Positions 9,140-17,588 of a stretch of DNA of 51,993 nt are shown here, piece after piece; position 1 is the first letter of the stretch; every line of letters starts with the position of its first letter. This stretch comes from Rhodospirillaceae bacterium CCH5-H10 (lineage in GTDB: Bacteria; Pseudomonadota; Alphaproteobacteria; Reyranellales; Reyranellaceae). The position numbers were made by a program, and so were the translations under genes. The notes beneath the pieces are model-generated. The model was not told the DNA's origin. It did not search any database and saw nothing but the letters and a program-made list of their open reading frames with translations. The stretch is taken from the NCBI GenBank assembly GCA_001557035.1, contig LSKJ01000851.1, positions 1 to 51,993 on the forward strand, read 5' to 3'.

Positions 9140-9838
9140 ATGAGTCTGCCCTGCGACGCCTGTATCGGCAGGACGCTGAACTTGTGCCGGCCGTTGGACG
9201 ATTTGCGCCTGCGTGACATGCTCTCCCTCGGTGGCGTGCGGCACTGGAAGAGGCATGAATCGCTCTTTCGCGCCGGCGATCCGATGGGCGCTTTCTTCAA
9301 GATCCGCAAAGGCATCGTCGCGGTTTCGCATGCGCTCGATGACGGCCGCCGTCAAATCGTGGCCTTGCGCGCGCCCGGCGATTGCGTCGGCTACCTCGAA
9401 GAGAATGGTGCGTATGCCTTCGAGGGTGAGGCCCTCACCGACGTGGAGGCCTGCGCCTTCGATCGACGCAAGTTCGATGTGTTTGCCGCCCAACACCCGG
9501 ACCTGGCAGCAGCCCTCGCCGAGGCCCTGTCGAGCGCGTTGAAGCAGTCCGGCGTGTTGACGCTGGTACTGGGGCAACTCCGGTCGACGGAGCGGGTGGC
9601 GCGCTTCCTTGCCGAGATCAGCGCGCTCTATGCCGAGCGGCATGTGTCCGCGGGCCAACCGCTGGCGCTGCACATGGGGCGGAACGAGATCGCGGACTAT
9701 CTCGGCCTCACGATCGAAACCGTCAGCCGGTCGATCGGCAAGCTCAAGAGCCGCAACATCATCGCCCTGGTCGAGAGCGGCGAGGTCGTGATCCTGGATT
9801 TCCAACGGCTTCGCGAGGCCGGCAAGGTGACCTCCTAG
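9140..9838 (+). CDS. FNR-family oxygen-sensing transcription regulator
   Basis: A 232-residue Crp/Fnr regulator. Cys5-X2-Cys8-X7-Cys16 at the N-terminus and Cys105 (VEACAFDR, equivalent by position to Cys122 of E. coli FNR) could ligate an oxygen-labile [4Fe-4S] cluster. A cNMP-type beta-barrel spans about 30-115 and a long dimer helix about 118-165. The HTH ends in ETVSR (193-197), whose Glu and Ser-Arg read TTGAT half-sites in FNR. I prefer ATG 9140 over the ATG at 9059 because the Cys cluster then sits at the N-terminus and AAGG precedes it. It is the likely regulator of the four boxes mapped here. FnrN/FixK-like names are possible. Confidence 0.88.
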   Translation: MSLPCDACIGRTLNLCRPLDDLRLRDMLSLGGVRHWKRHESLFRAGDPMGAFFKIRKGIVAVSHALDDGRRQIVALRAPGDCVGYLEENGAYAFEGEALTDVEACAFDRRKFDVFAAQHPDLAAALAEALSSALKQSGVLTLVLGQLRSTERVARFLAEISALYAERHVSAGQPLALHMGRNEIADYLGLTIETVSRSIGKLKSRNIIALVESGEVVILDFQRLREAGKVTS

Positions 9839-9882
9839 AGCTATGCACGGAGGGGGCTTCACAATCCGATTGCAGCGATGGT

Positions 9883-9896
9883 TTGATATTGGTCAA
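9883..9896. promoter_or_regulatory. FNR-type box 2 (TTGATATTGGTCAA)
   Basis: Left half TTGAT is identical to the FNR consensus; right half GTCAA has one change; spacing is 4 bp. It lies 45 bp past the fnr stop and 107 bp before the Tat-secreted protein gene. I see no strong -10 element. Confidence 0.65.
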
Positions 9897-10002
9897 GGAC
9901 AGGCGTTGCCCCGTAGCTGAGGCTTGCTGTCCTGGCGTGCAACCCACCGGCCGGGCAGGCTTGGGAAGCAGCCGTACTTCAACCCGAGGGGAGAGATCGA
10001 CA

Positions 10003-10638
10003 ATGACCCATTCATCCCGCCGTACCGCCCTGAAGCTGATGGCTGGTGGCACGCTTGCCGCAACCGGCATGGCCGCGTTCGCCACGACGGCCTCGGCGCA
10101 GGAGTTCGTGGTCACCAACAACTACCAGAACTTCAAGCGCGGCAAGATCGACGGGCTGCATCCCGATCGGCGCATCCTCAACATCACCTGGGAGGATATG
10201 GGACGCATCAAGATGCGCGCCGCCGACCTGGTCACCAACTATTCGTCGCTTCGCGAGGGCATGATCGTCGATTGCAACTACTTCGACTATGTCGACGTGC
10301 TGATCGCCAAGAAGTCGCCGCAGACCGACGCGCAGGCCAAGGCGTTGATCGACAAGGGCGCGCAGCTCACCGGCATTCCGGGCGCACGCGAACCGATCCG
10401 CATGTGGAGCATGTCGGGCATGGTCACCCAGGTGTCGCCGTCCAGCGGCGGCCTGTCGATCATCAATGCCTCGAATGGCCGGCCGGAAGAGCCTACGCCC
10501 AACAGCGGCGAGGTCATCACCCTGCCGCAGATCCAGACGGCGGCAGGCAAGCAGGCACTGGGCACCCTGAAGCCCGGCGACATCGTCACGACCGTCTGGA
10601 CCCACCAGACCGCCATCGCCGTGAAGATCATCCGCTAG
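10003..10638 (+). CDS. Tat-exported protein of unknown function
   Basis: A 211-residue protein with a twin-arginine signal (SSRRTALKLMAGG, hydrophobic core, cleavage near ASA/QE). The mature part starts EFVVTNNYQNFKRGKIDG and includes ILNITWEDMGRIKMRAADL and a C-terminal beta-rich stretch (LKPGDIVTTVWTHQTAIAVKII). A single Cys (VDCNYFDY) is present. I do not recognise a family. Tat export suggests folding or cofactor loading before export, but no cofactor motif is evident. The start is ATG 10003 with GGGGAGAG upstream. It has its own FNR box upstream and a strong terminator downstream. Confidence 0.7.
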   Translation: MTHSSRRTALKLMAGGTLAATGMAAFATTASAQEFVVTNNYQNFKRGKIDGLHPDRRILNITWEDMGRIKMRAADLVTNYSSLREGMIVDCNYFDYVDVLIAKKSPQTDAQAKALIDKGAQLTGIPGAREPIRMWSMSGMVTQVSPSSGGLSIINASNGRPEEPTPNSGEVITLPQIQTAAGKQALGTLKPGDIVTTVWTHQTAIAVKIIR

Positions 10639-10676
10639 GACGGCGGCAGCCGCTTCGGGCGTCCGTTCCGACGATG

Positions 10677-10710
10677 CCGGGCGTTGCAGACCATGCAACG
10701 CCCGGTTTTT
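10677..10710 (+). terminator. Rho-independent terminator
   Basis: A perfect 12-bp stem, CCGGGCGTTGCA with TGCAACGCCCGG, encloses loop GACCA and is followed by TTTTT. It ends the transcript of the Tat-exported protein gene 39 bp after its stop and isolates it from the PPK2 unit. Confidence 0.93.
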
Positions 10711-10720
10711 GTGTGAGCAG

Positions 10721-10734
10721 TTGACCAAAATCAA
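10721..10734. promoter_or_regulatory. FNR-type box 3 (TTGACCAAAATCAA)
   Basis: Half-sites TTGAC and ATCAA with 4-bp spacing, one mismatch to TTGAT-N4-ATCAA. It begins 10 bp after the preceding terminator and 69 bp before the PPK2 start. A weak -10-like GATAGC lies at 10755-10760. Confidence 0.68.
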
Positions 10735-10789
10735 AGGCTGGATGGATTGTCGAGGATAGCCTTTTCCCTTCACGCCCATCGAGGTGCGT

Positions 10790-11602
10790 ATGCCCAAGAA
10801 GAATGGCGACGGCAGCAGGCCGGAGAAGCTCAAGCGCAAGGTCTACGAGAAGGAACTGCGCGATCTGCAGGTCGAGCTTTGCCGCCTGCAGGAATGGATC
10901 AAGGTCTCTGGCGAGCGCGTGATCATCGTGCTGGAGGGACGCGACGCGGCGGGCAAGGGCGGGACCATCAAGGCCCTGACGGAACGTGTCAGCCCGCGGG
11001 TGTTCCGCGTCGTCGCTCTGCCGGCGCCGTCCGACCGCGAGAAATCGCAGATGTACGCCCAGCGCTACGCCGAGAAGTTCCCGGCCGGCGGCGAGATCGT
11101 GATCTTCGACCGCAGCTGGTACAACCGGGCCGGCGTCGAATACGTGATGGGCTTCTGTACGCCCGAACAGCACCAGCGCTTCCTCGAGATCTGCCCCATC
11201 TTCGAGAAATTCGTCATCGACGGCGGCATGCGGCTGATCAAGATCTGGCTGGAGGTCGGACAGGAGGAGCAGGACCGGCGTTTCAGGGCGCGGATCGAGG
11301 ATCCCGTGCGCCAGTGGAAACTGAGCCCGATGGACGTCGAGTCCTACTCGCGCTGGTACGACTACTCCCGGGCGCGCGACCTGATGTTCCAGTACACCGA
11401 CACCGAGCACGCGCCCTGGCACATCGTTCATTCCGACGACAAGAAGCGCGCGCGCCTGAACGTGATCGCGCACATCCTGTCGCAGATTCCCTACAAGAAG
11501 GTCGATCGCGCCAAGGTGAAGCTGCCGTCGCGCTCCGACAAGCGGGCCTACGACGATCGTGCCTCGATCGCCGATCGCCGTTACGTCTCACAGAAATACT
11601 AG
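10790..11602 (+). CDS. ppk2: Polyphosphate kinase 2 (PPK2)
   Basis: A 270-residue single-domain PPK2, which transfers phosphate between polyphosphate and nucleoside diphosphates. The Walker A motif GRDAAGKG (residues 50-57), Walker B FDRSWYNRAGVE (Asp107) and the lid segment DPVRQWKLSPMD are all present. The length fits class I PPK2, whose members favour NTP regeneration from polyphosphate. Start ATG 10790 is preferred over the in-frame GTG at 10784; GAGGTGCGT precedes it. Its FNR box suggests use as an energy reserve enzyme when oxygen falls. Confidence 0.92.
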   Translation: MPKKNGDGSRPEKLKRKVYEKELRDLQVELCRLQEWIKVSGERVIIVLEGRDAAGKGGTIKALTERVSPRVFRVVALPAPSDREKSQMYAQRYAEKFPAGGEIVIFDRSWYNRAGVEYVMGFCTPEQHQRFLEICPIFEKFVIDGGMRLIKIWLEVGQEEQDRRFRARIEDPVRQWKLSPMDVESYSRWYDYSRARDLMFQYTDTEHAPWHIVHSDDKKRARLNVIAHILSQIPYKKVDRAKVKLPSRSDKRAYDDRASIADRRYVSQKY

Positions 11603-11636
11603 GCGGAACCACTTCGCTCCATTCAGGGAGGTCAGG

Positions 11637-12074
11637 ATGTCCAAGCTTTTGAGCGTGAAGGAACTGCACATCAGGATGGCCGAGGTGGAAGGCGCCAAGG
11701 CCTCCGCGGCACTGAAGGCCCGTGAGGCGGAGGAGGCGGAGAAGAAGGCCTTCGTCGATCACCTTCTTGCCCCGTCTGGATTGACAGACGAACAGGCGAG
11801 CGAGAAGGCCTCGATCATCATCAATCGCGCGATGGCGAACGGCCTGACGGCCGTCCAGGTACTTCGCTTTCCCAACCATATCTGTACGGACGGCGGCCGG
11901 GCGATCAATCAGGTCGAGGAAGGATGGGAGAAGACCCTCACGGGCATTCCCCGGGAGATCTACGAGTACTGGAACCGCAAACTGCGCCCCCTCGGCTATC
12001 ACATTCGCTATCACATCGTGGACTATCCGGGCGGCATGCCCGGCGATGTCGCCATCACGCTGAGTTGGGGTTGA
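11637..12074 (+). CDS. Conserved-looking small protein, unknown function
   Basis: A 145-residue soluble protein, no signal peptide. Residues about 10-50 are Ala/Glu/Lys-rich and likely helical or coiled-coil (MAEVEGAKASAALKAREAEE). The C-terminal half is mixed (VQVLRFPNHICTDGGRAI, IPREIYEYWNRKLRPLGYHI, DYPGGMPGDVAITLSWG). I do not recognise a family. ATG 11637 has GGGAGGTCAGG upstream. It follows ppk2 by 34 bp and probably shares its FNR-controlled transcript. Confidence 0.68.
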   Translation: MSKLLSVKELHIRMAEVEGAKASAALKAREAEEAEKKAFVDHLLAPSGLTDEQASEKASIIINRAMANGLTAVQVLRFPNHICTDGGRAINQVEEGWEKTLTGIPREIYEYWNRKLRPLGYHIRYHIVDYPGGMPGDVAITLSWG

Positions 12075-12097
12075 TCGTGCGGAGTGGGGGCATCCAC

Positions 12098-12484
12098 ATG
12101 CAGTCACGGAGAGCGTTTGTCGTGGGCGGCCTGGCTTCGTTGAGTCCGGCGGCGTTTGCACAGTCGGGTGGAGGTTCGTTCGTCGGAACGTGGAAAGGCG
12201 ATGTCCCGGGGATCGGCGAGGCCACTCTCATCGTCGGCGCCGTCGGGGCAGATGGGGTCGTGCAGGGCAGGATGGAATTCGCTCTTCAGGGTTTCGTCTC
12301 CACCTTCGGCGACACGGCGGATTCGGCCAAGCGGACCAATCGCGGCACCGTTGCCGACGGCACGCTCACGATCGAATCGGCCCTGGGCGGACGGTATGTC
12401 CTCCGGCGCAATGGTGACACGCTGAACGGTCGATACATGCGCGGCACGACCATGGATGTGCCCGTGACGTTCCGCAAATCCTGA
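12098..12484 (+). CDS. Exported small protein, unknown function
   Basis: A 128-residue protein with a signal peptide starting MQSRRAFVVGGLASL and ending near AFA/QS. The Arg-Arg makes Tat export possible, though Sec is not excluded. The mature part is Gly/Thr-rich and predicted beta-sheet (FVGTWKGDVPGIGEATLIV, LNGRYMRGTTMDVPVTF), like a small lipocalin-type or barrel fold, but I cannot assign a family. It is 23 bp after the previous small gene, and its stop lies 3 bp from the convergent ackA stop. Confidence 0.65.
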   Translation: MQSRRAFVVGGLASLSPAAFAQSGGGSFVGTWKGDVPGIGEATLIVGAVGADGVVQGRMEFALQGFVSTFGDTADSAKRTNRGTVADGTLTIESALGGRYVLRRNGDTLNGRYMRGTTMDVPVTFRKS

Positions 12485-12487
12485 CGG

Positions 12488-13669
12488 TCAGCGGCGCAGG
12501 GCTGTCCGTGCGTACCGGGCGATCATGCGTTGCTCGTCGGTCGGCACGACCCAGACCGAAACGGCCGAGTCGGCGGTGCTGATGCGGCCAGCACCCGCGA
12601 CGTTCAGTGCCGGATCGAGTTTCGCGCCCAGCCATCCGCAGCCGGCGACGACCTCGGCGCGGGTCGCGGCATCGTGCTCGCCGATCCCCGCTGTGAAAAC
12701 CAGCCCCTCGACGCCGCCCAGAGCGGCTGCCAGGGAGCCGATCTCCCGGACGATGCGATAGACGAAGAGGTCGATGGCCTCGCGTGCCTCGTGCTTCGTC
12801 GAGGCCCGCAGGGTGCGCATGTCCGACGAGATGCCGGAGACGCCCAGAAGGCCGGACTTGCGATAGAGCAGATCCTCAATGCCCTTGGCGTCGAGACCGC
12901 GTTCCTGCAGCAGGTAGAGCAGGACCCCCGGGTCGAGCGAGCCTGCGCGGGTACCCATCATCAGGCCATCGACCGCCGTGAAGCCCATCGTGCTGGCGAC
13001 GCTGCTTCCGTCGCGCACGGCGCAGAGGCTGGCGCCGTTGCCGAGATGGGCGACGATCAGCCGGGACTTCGCCAGTGCCGGCTGGATTTCCCGCAGCCGG
13101 GTCACCACGAAGTCGTAGGACAGACCATGGAAGCCGTAGCGCCGGACGCCGTCCGCGGTCAGTTCGCGCGGCAGGGCGAATTCCTGGGCGAGCGCCGGCT
13201 GGCTGCGGTGGAAAGCGGTGTCGAAGCAGGCGATCTGCGGCAGGTGCGGGGCCGCCTTCAGGATCGCCGCGATAGGCGCCAGGTTATGGGGCTGATGCAG
13301 CGGTGCGAGCGGTACGAGCTTCTCGAGTTCCTTCAGGACGTCGGCGCCGACTCGCGTCGGCGCGGCATATCCGGTTCCGCCGTGGACGACGCGATGGCCG
13401 AACGCCAGCACAGGCCGGCCGGCCAGCAGCTCACGCCCCGCGGACATGATCTCCGCCGTTGCGTCGTGATGATCGAGCGTGCCCTCCGGCCAATCTCTCG
13501 TGGTGACGACGGTGCCATCCGCTCTCCTGACCTCGAGGCGAGGACTGGCGCCGATGCCCTCGACCTGGCCGTGGAAGAGCTCGGTGCCGTCATCCTGGGC
13601 GTCGTAGAGCGCGAACTTGATGCTCGACGAGCCGGCATTGAGGACGGCGATGCACCCTGTCTTGTCCAT
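12488..13669 (-). CDS. ackA: Acetate/propionate kinase
   Basis: A 393-residue acetate/propionate kinase (acyl phosphate + ADP to acid + ATP). Family signatures are AVLNAGSSSIKFALY at the N-terminus, AFGHRVVHGGTGY, CFDTAFH and GFHGLSYDFV in the middle, HLGNGASLCAV, and FTAGIGEHDA near the end. I start at the ATG at 13669, since AVLNAGSSS must be N-terminal. It is the last gene of the DUF3141-pta-fabI-ackA operon and is 10 bp from fabI. Paired with Pta it would make ATP from acyl-CoA. Confidence 0.95.
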   Translation of the reverse strand: MDKTGCIAVLNAGSSSIKFALYDAQDDGTELFHGQVEGIGASPRLEVRRADGTVVTTRDWPEGTLDHHDATAEIMSAGRELLAGRPVLAFGHRVVHGGTGYAAPTRVGADVLKELEKLVPLAPLHQPHNLAPIAAILKAAPHLPQIACFDTAFHRSQPALAQEFALPRELTADGVRRYGFHGLSYDFVVTRLREIQPALAKSRLIVAHLGNGASLCAVRDGSSVASTMGFTAVDGLMMGTRAGSLDPGVLLYLLQERGLDAKGIEDLLYRKSGLLGVSGISSDMRTLRASTKHEAREAIDLFVYRIVREIGSLAAALGGVEGLVFTAGIGEHDAATRAEVVAGCGWLGAKLDPALNVAGAGRISTADSAVSVWVVPTDEQRMIARYARTALRR

Positions 13670-13679
13670 GGCCGGCCCC

Positions 13680-14459
13680 TCAGGCGACGATGTTCGCGCC
13701 GCCGTCGACATAGACCGTGCCTCCTGTCACGCGATGCGCGAAGGGCGTCGCGAGATAGGCGCAGGTATAGCCCACGTCCATGATGTCCACGAGCTCGCCG
13801 AGCGGGGCTTTTGCGGCCGCCTCGTTGAGCAGCAGCTCGAAATCCTTGAGGCCCGACGCGGCCCGCGTCTTCAGAGGCCCGGGAGAGATCGCATGGACGC
13901 GGATGCGCTGCGGCCCCAGCTCGTAGGCGAGATAGCGGCAGGAGGCTTCGAGCGCGGCCTTCACAGGCCCCATGACGTTGTAGTTCGGCACGACGCGGTT
14001 GGCGCCGTAGTAGCTCATGGCGAACATGGTGCCGCCGTCCTTCATCAAGGGCGCGGCGAGTCGCGCCATGCGGATGAAGGAATGACAAGAAATATCCATC
14101 GCCTTGGCAAAGCCCTCCGCCGAGCAGTCGAGCAGGCCGCCCTGCAGGTCACTCATCGGCGCGAAGGCAATGGAGTGGACCAGAATGTCGAGCCGGCCCC
14201 ATGTCTTGCCGATCCGGTCGAACACCGCCTCGAGCTGGCCCGGTTCGGCGACGTTCAGCTCGGCCGAGATGGGCGTCTCCAGTTCCTGCGCCAGCGGCTC
14301 GACGTACTTGCGCGCCTTCTCGTTCAGCCATGTCACGGCGAGGTCGGCGCCGGCTTCGCGGAAGGCCCGGGCGCAGCCATAGGCGATGGACTGGTCGTTG
14401 GCGATGCCGACGACCAGCGCCTTCTTGCCAGTAAGAACGGGACGGATCTGTTCGGTCAT
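13680..14459 (-). CDS. fabI: Enoyl-[ACP] reductase, FabI type
   Basis: A 259-residue FabI (last step of fatty-acid elongation, NADH-dependent). N-terminal GKKALVVGIANDQSIAYGCA is the FabI cofactor motif. The catalytic pair is intact: Tyr in SYYGANRVVPNY, and Tyr-X6-Lys in NYNVMGPVKAALEA. The C-terminus VTGGTVYVDGGANI is typical. It sits between pta (6 bp) and ackA (10 bp). That placement away from other fab genes, in a likely FNR-controlled operon, suggests an extra copy for low-oxygen lipid or acyl metabolism. A housekeeping fabI may be elsewhere. Confidence 0.92.
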   Translation of the reverse strand: MTEQIRPVLTGKKALVVGIANDQSIAYGCARAFREAGADLAVTWLNEKARKYVEPLAQELETPISAELNVAEPGQLEAVFDRIGKTWGRLDILVHSIAFAPMSDLQGGLLDCSAEGFAKAMDISCHSFIRMARLAAPLMKDGGTMFAMSYYGANRVVPNYNVMGPVKAALEASCRYLAYELGPQRIRVHAISPGPLKTRAASGLKDFELLLNEAAAKAPLGELVDIMDVGYTCAYLATPFAHRVTGGTVYVDGGANIVA

Positions 14460-14465
14460 GGTTCC

Positions 14466-15419
14466 TCAGGGGATTACCGAAGACGCGCTCGCCCGCCGCG
14501 CCGCCGCGACGAGACAGGCGACGGCACAGGAGGCGAGGCGCGTGGTCACCGAATCGGCTCGGCTCGTCAGGATGATCGGCACGCGGGCACCCAGCACGAT
14601 GCCCGCCGCATCGGCGCCGGCCAGGAAGGAAAGGCTCTTGGCCAGCATGTTGCCGGCCTCGAGGTCGGGCACGATCAGCACGTCGGCACGACCCGCCACC
14701 GGCGAGGCGATGTTCTTGATGGCGGCCGCTTCGACGCTGATCGCATTGTCGAGCGCCAGGGGGCCGTCGAGGACTCCCCCCTTGATCTGGCCGCGATCCG
14801 CCATCTTGCACAGCGCCGCGGCATCGATCGTCGAGGCGACCTTGGCATTGACCGTTTCCATGGCGCTCAGGATCGCGACACGGGGTTCGGCGGTGCCGAG
14901 CGCATGGGCGAGATCGATGGCGTTCTGCACGATGTCGACCTTGTCCTCCAGCGTCGGGGCGATGTTCACGGCGGCGTCGGAGATGATCAGCGCCTGGTCG
15001 TGGTTCGGCACGTCCATGACGAAGCAGTGGCTGATTCGGCGTTCGGTTCGGATGCCGTCCGTGCGCGACACTACGGCGCCCATCAGCTCGTCGGTATGCA
15101 GGCTGCCCTTCATCAGCGCCTCGGCGCGTCCGCAGCGCACCAGCTCGACCGCCTTGGCGGCGGAATCGTGGCTGTGGGCCGAGTCGACGATCTCGAAAGC
15201 ACTGATGTCGAGCGAGGCCTTTCGCGCCACGTCGAGAAGGCGCGCGGACGGTCCGACGAGGATGGGTTTCAGGAGGCCGCTGCTCGCTGCCAGCACGGCG
15301 CTTTCGAGGGAAACCGCGTCGCACGGATGCGCGATGGCGGTAAGCATCGGGGGATGCTTGCGTGCCACGGCGATCAGCCGGTCGTACTTGTCATGCGGCC
15401 GCGCCGTTGGTGCCGTCAC
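14466..15419 (-). CDS. pta: Phosphate acetyl/butyryltransferase
   Basis: A 317-residue PTA/PTB-domain protein, which converts acyl-CoA plus phosphate to acyl phosphate. Seen are HPCDAVSLESAVLAA, LMKGSLHTDELM, RISHCFVMDVPNHDQALIISDAAVNI and ADVLIVPDLEAGNMLAKSL. It lacks the MaoC half of fused enoyl-CoA hydratase/Pta proteins and is the stand-alone short form. Whether acetyl- or butyryl-CoA is preferred is not visible from sequence. It is 6 bp before fabI and 18 bp after the DUF3141 gene. Confidence 0.9.
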   Translation of the reverse strand: MTAPTARPHDKYDRLIAVARKHPPMLTAIAHPCDAVSLESAVLAASSGLLKPILVGPSARLLDVARKASLDISAFEIVDSAHSHDSAAKAVELVRCGRAEALMKGSLHTDELMGAVVSRTDGIRTERRISHCFVMDVPNHDQALIISDAAVNIAPTLEDKVDIVQNAIDLAHALGTAEPRVAILSAMETVNAKVASTIDAAALCKMADRGQIKGGVLDGPLALDNAISVEAAAIKNIASPVAGRADVLIVPDLEAGNMLAKSLSFLAGADAAGIVLGARVPIILTSRADSVTTRLASCAVACLVAAARRASASSVIP

Positions 15420-15437
15420 GTCAGCTCCTTTCTGTAA

Positions 15438-17588
15438 TCACCGCGAAGGGTGCGCTGCGGCGAAGAGCTGCTGCAGGCGGGCGAGGCGTGCGCGGCCTTC
15501 CGCCGACAGATCGCCGGAAGCGCCGAGCACTTCCTCGACGACGCGCCATCCGCGCGCGCGCTGCTCCGGCTCGTCCGGGAGCAGGAACGGGATGGCCCGC
15601 ACCGCGCGCTCCCCGTCAAGATGCAGCAACAGATACTGCTCGCGAAAGAGTGTTTTCAGTTCGTCGAAGCTCAGGCGCCGGTTCGCGGGCTGCATGCGGC
15701 GCACGGCCTGCAGCACCGCGAAGCCGCGCTCGTCGATGGTCCGCTGCGGCAGGCGCACGTGCATGATCGAACGGATTACCGCTTCGACGATACCTCCGAC
15801 CTCGAATTTCTTCTCAAGATGGGCCCGCCAGTTCGCGGCGATGGCGTCCTGGGCCGGATCCGTGCCGTGCTTCGCCGGCGCCGGCGTCTCTGCCGCCAAT
15901 CCCACCATCGCCTGGAGTGCCGGGGAACCGTACGTGCCGAGGAACATCGCTTCCGTCATGGCATCGCGGGTCAGCCGGTAGGTCTCCCAGCAGGTCGAGA
16001 TCCAGGTGGACGCGATTTTCTCCATCGTGAGGAGCGGATTGTCCGGCGAGACGGGCTTGCGGTCGGCGCGCACCGCTTCGGCCAGGGGCTTCACCGGCGT
16101 CATGAAGGGATTGCGGTCGGAGAAGGCGGCGAATCGCATCCGGTGTGGATGAGTCTCCTGCAGCATCCCGGCAGACGCCTCGCCGGCCATCGCGCGCACG
16201 ACGGGCTGGGCAAACGTCCGGTAGAGGCCGGTGTTGATCTCTGAAACGCGCGCCGCGGTGGCGAAGCGCCGGTCGTCCTCCTCGCTGTTTGCGCCCAGGG
16301 CCCGGATGTCGTCGAGGGTGCGCGCTTCCAGGCGGAACAGGTGCTTGCCGTGGATCAGGCCGGGGTTGGCGGTCGTCTCGTCGATCTCAGTGATGACCGC
16401 TTCGTAGAGGCCGGGCGGGAGCAGGTCGATCATTTCCATGCAGGATGCGAACTCGGCATGCTCCTTGGTGGCCACCTTGCTCGACACGAAGATGCCGAGA
16501 TGCCCGATCGTATGGTGCAGCGTGTAGACGATGGTCTGGCCGTTGGTGACGATCTGCTCTTCGTTGTCGTAGAGGTCGGTGACCCAGCCGAGCGCCTGCT
16601 GCGGCGGCGTGATGTTGTCGCCCCAGGAGCACAGCACGATGATCGGCGAGCGGATGTTGCGCAGGTCGACCCGCGTCCCGTCCGGCGTGCGGATCTCGCC
16701 CCGGGTGAGCTTGTTGCCGACGAACAGATTGTCGGCGATCCACTGCATCTCGCCGGCGTTCAGCATCACTGGATTGCCCCACCAGGTCTCGAAATCGAGG
16801 AAACGGGCGCCCTCGGTGTCGGCCTTGGAATAGAGATTGTAGGGCTTTTCCCAGTAGGTATTCGCCGGGTTGAGCGATTCGAAGTTGGCGACGAGGTTGG
16901 CGCCATCGAACGTGCCATGACCGAGATCTCCAGAGAGGGCGGTCAGCCAGGTGCCGCCCAGCGTGCCGCCGAGATACCGCATGGGATTGCGGCCGCGGAC
17001 GCCCGCCCAGTAGGAGAGGGGCGAGCCGGCCAGCAGGATGGGGCCGAACAGGTCGGGCCGGAGGGCGGCGGTCATCATGAGCTGCCATCCGGCCTGGCAG
17101 TTGCCGATCACCACGGGTTTGCCTTCCGCATCGGGATGGCGCGCGGCAACGGCTTCGAGGAACGCCGCTTCGGCGATGCAGACATCGGCAATGGTCTGTT
17201 CGGGCATGGGCCTGGGCAGGAAGCCCACGAAGTAGCAGGCATGTCCGGCGGACAGGGCGACGCCGATCTCGCTCTCCTGCTTCATGCCGCCGATACCCGG
17301 TCCGTGCCCGGCGCGCGGGTCCACGACCACGAAGGGCGGCTTGGCGGGGGCGACAATCGTGCCCTCGGGCGGAATTACCTTCACGAGAACGTAATTGACA
17401 GGGCGGGGCAGCGAGCGTCCGTCGAGGACGACTTCGAAGGCGAAACCCAGCACGTGCGGCGCATTCTCGGCAGTGCGCTCCACGAACGTATTGCCGCGCT
17501 CGCGCAGGATATCGAGCGTGAGGATCGACCGCTGCCAGGCGTCGATCCAGTACTCCTGGAAAAAATTGACGCTGGCTTGATCGGCCAT
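15438..17588 (-). CDS. DUF3141 protein, PhaC-like alpha/beta hydrolase
   Basis: A 716-residue protein of the DUF3141 family. The first ~430 residues look like an alpha/beta-hydrolase related to polyhydroxyalkanoate synthase PhaC. There is a nucleophile elbow GNCQAGW with Cys164, an acid in CSWGDNITPPQ, and a His in HHTIGHLGIFV. The C-terminal ~280 residues are mostly helical and specific to the family. Function is not established to my knowledge; acyltransferase or thioesterase chemistry is inference from the Cys elbow. I start at ATG 17588, from which a normal N-terminus begins (MADQASVNFFQEYW), rather than upstream codons that would run through the FNR box. It leads the pta-fabI-ackA operon. 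Confidence 0.85.
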   Translation of the reverse strand: MADQASVNFFQEYWIDAWQRSILTLDILRERGNTFVERTAENAPHVLGFAFEVVLDGRSLPRPVNYVLVKVIPPEGTIVAPAKPPFVVVDPRAGHGPGIGGMKQESEIGVALSAGHACYFVGFLPRPMPEQTIADVCIAEAAFLEAVAARHPDAEGKPVVIGNCQAGWQLMMTAALRPDLFGPILLAGSPLSYWAGVRGRNPMRYLGGTLGGTWLTALSGDLGHGTFDGANLVANFESLNPANTYWEKPYNLYSKADTEGARFLDFETWWGNPVMLNAGEMQWIADNLFVGNKLTRGEIRTPDGTRVDLRNIRSPIIVLCSWGDNITPPQQALGWVTDLYDNEEQIVTNGQTIVYTLHHTIGHLGIFVSSKVATKEHAEFASCMEMIDLLPPGLYEAVITEIDETTANPGLIHGKHLFRLEARTLDDIRALGANSEEDDRRFATAARVSEINTGLYRTFAQPVVRAMAGEASAGMLQETHPHRMRFAAFSDRNPFMTPVKPLAEAVRADRKPVSPDNPLLTMEKIASTWISTCWETYRLTRDAMTEAMFLGTYGSPALQAMVGLAAETPAPAKHGTDPAQDAIAANWRAHLEKKFEVGGIVEAVIRSIMHVRLPQRTIDERGFAVLQAVRRMQPANRRLSFDELKTLFREQYLLLHLDGERAVRAIPFLLPDEPEQRARGWRVVEEVLGASGDLSAEGRARLARLQQLFAAAHPSR

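Noticed and set aside
13617..15437. A 606-codon open frame on the forward strand opposite ackA, fabI and pta
   Set aside because: Composition is that of a GC-driven shadow frame, and the reverse strand has three genes with catalytic motifs.
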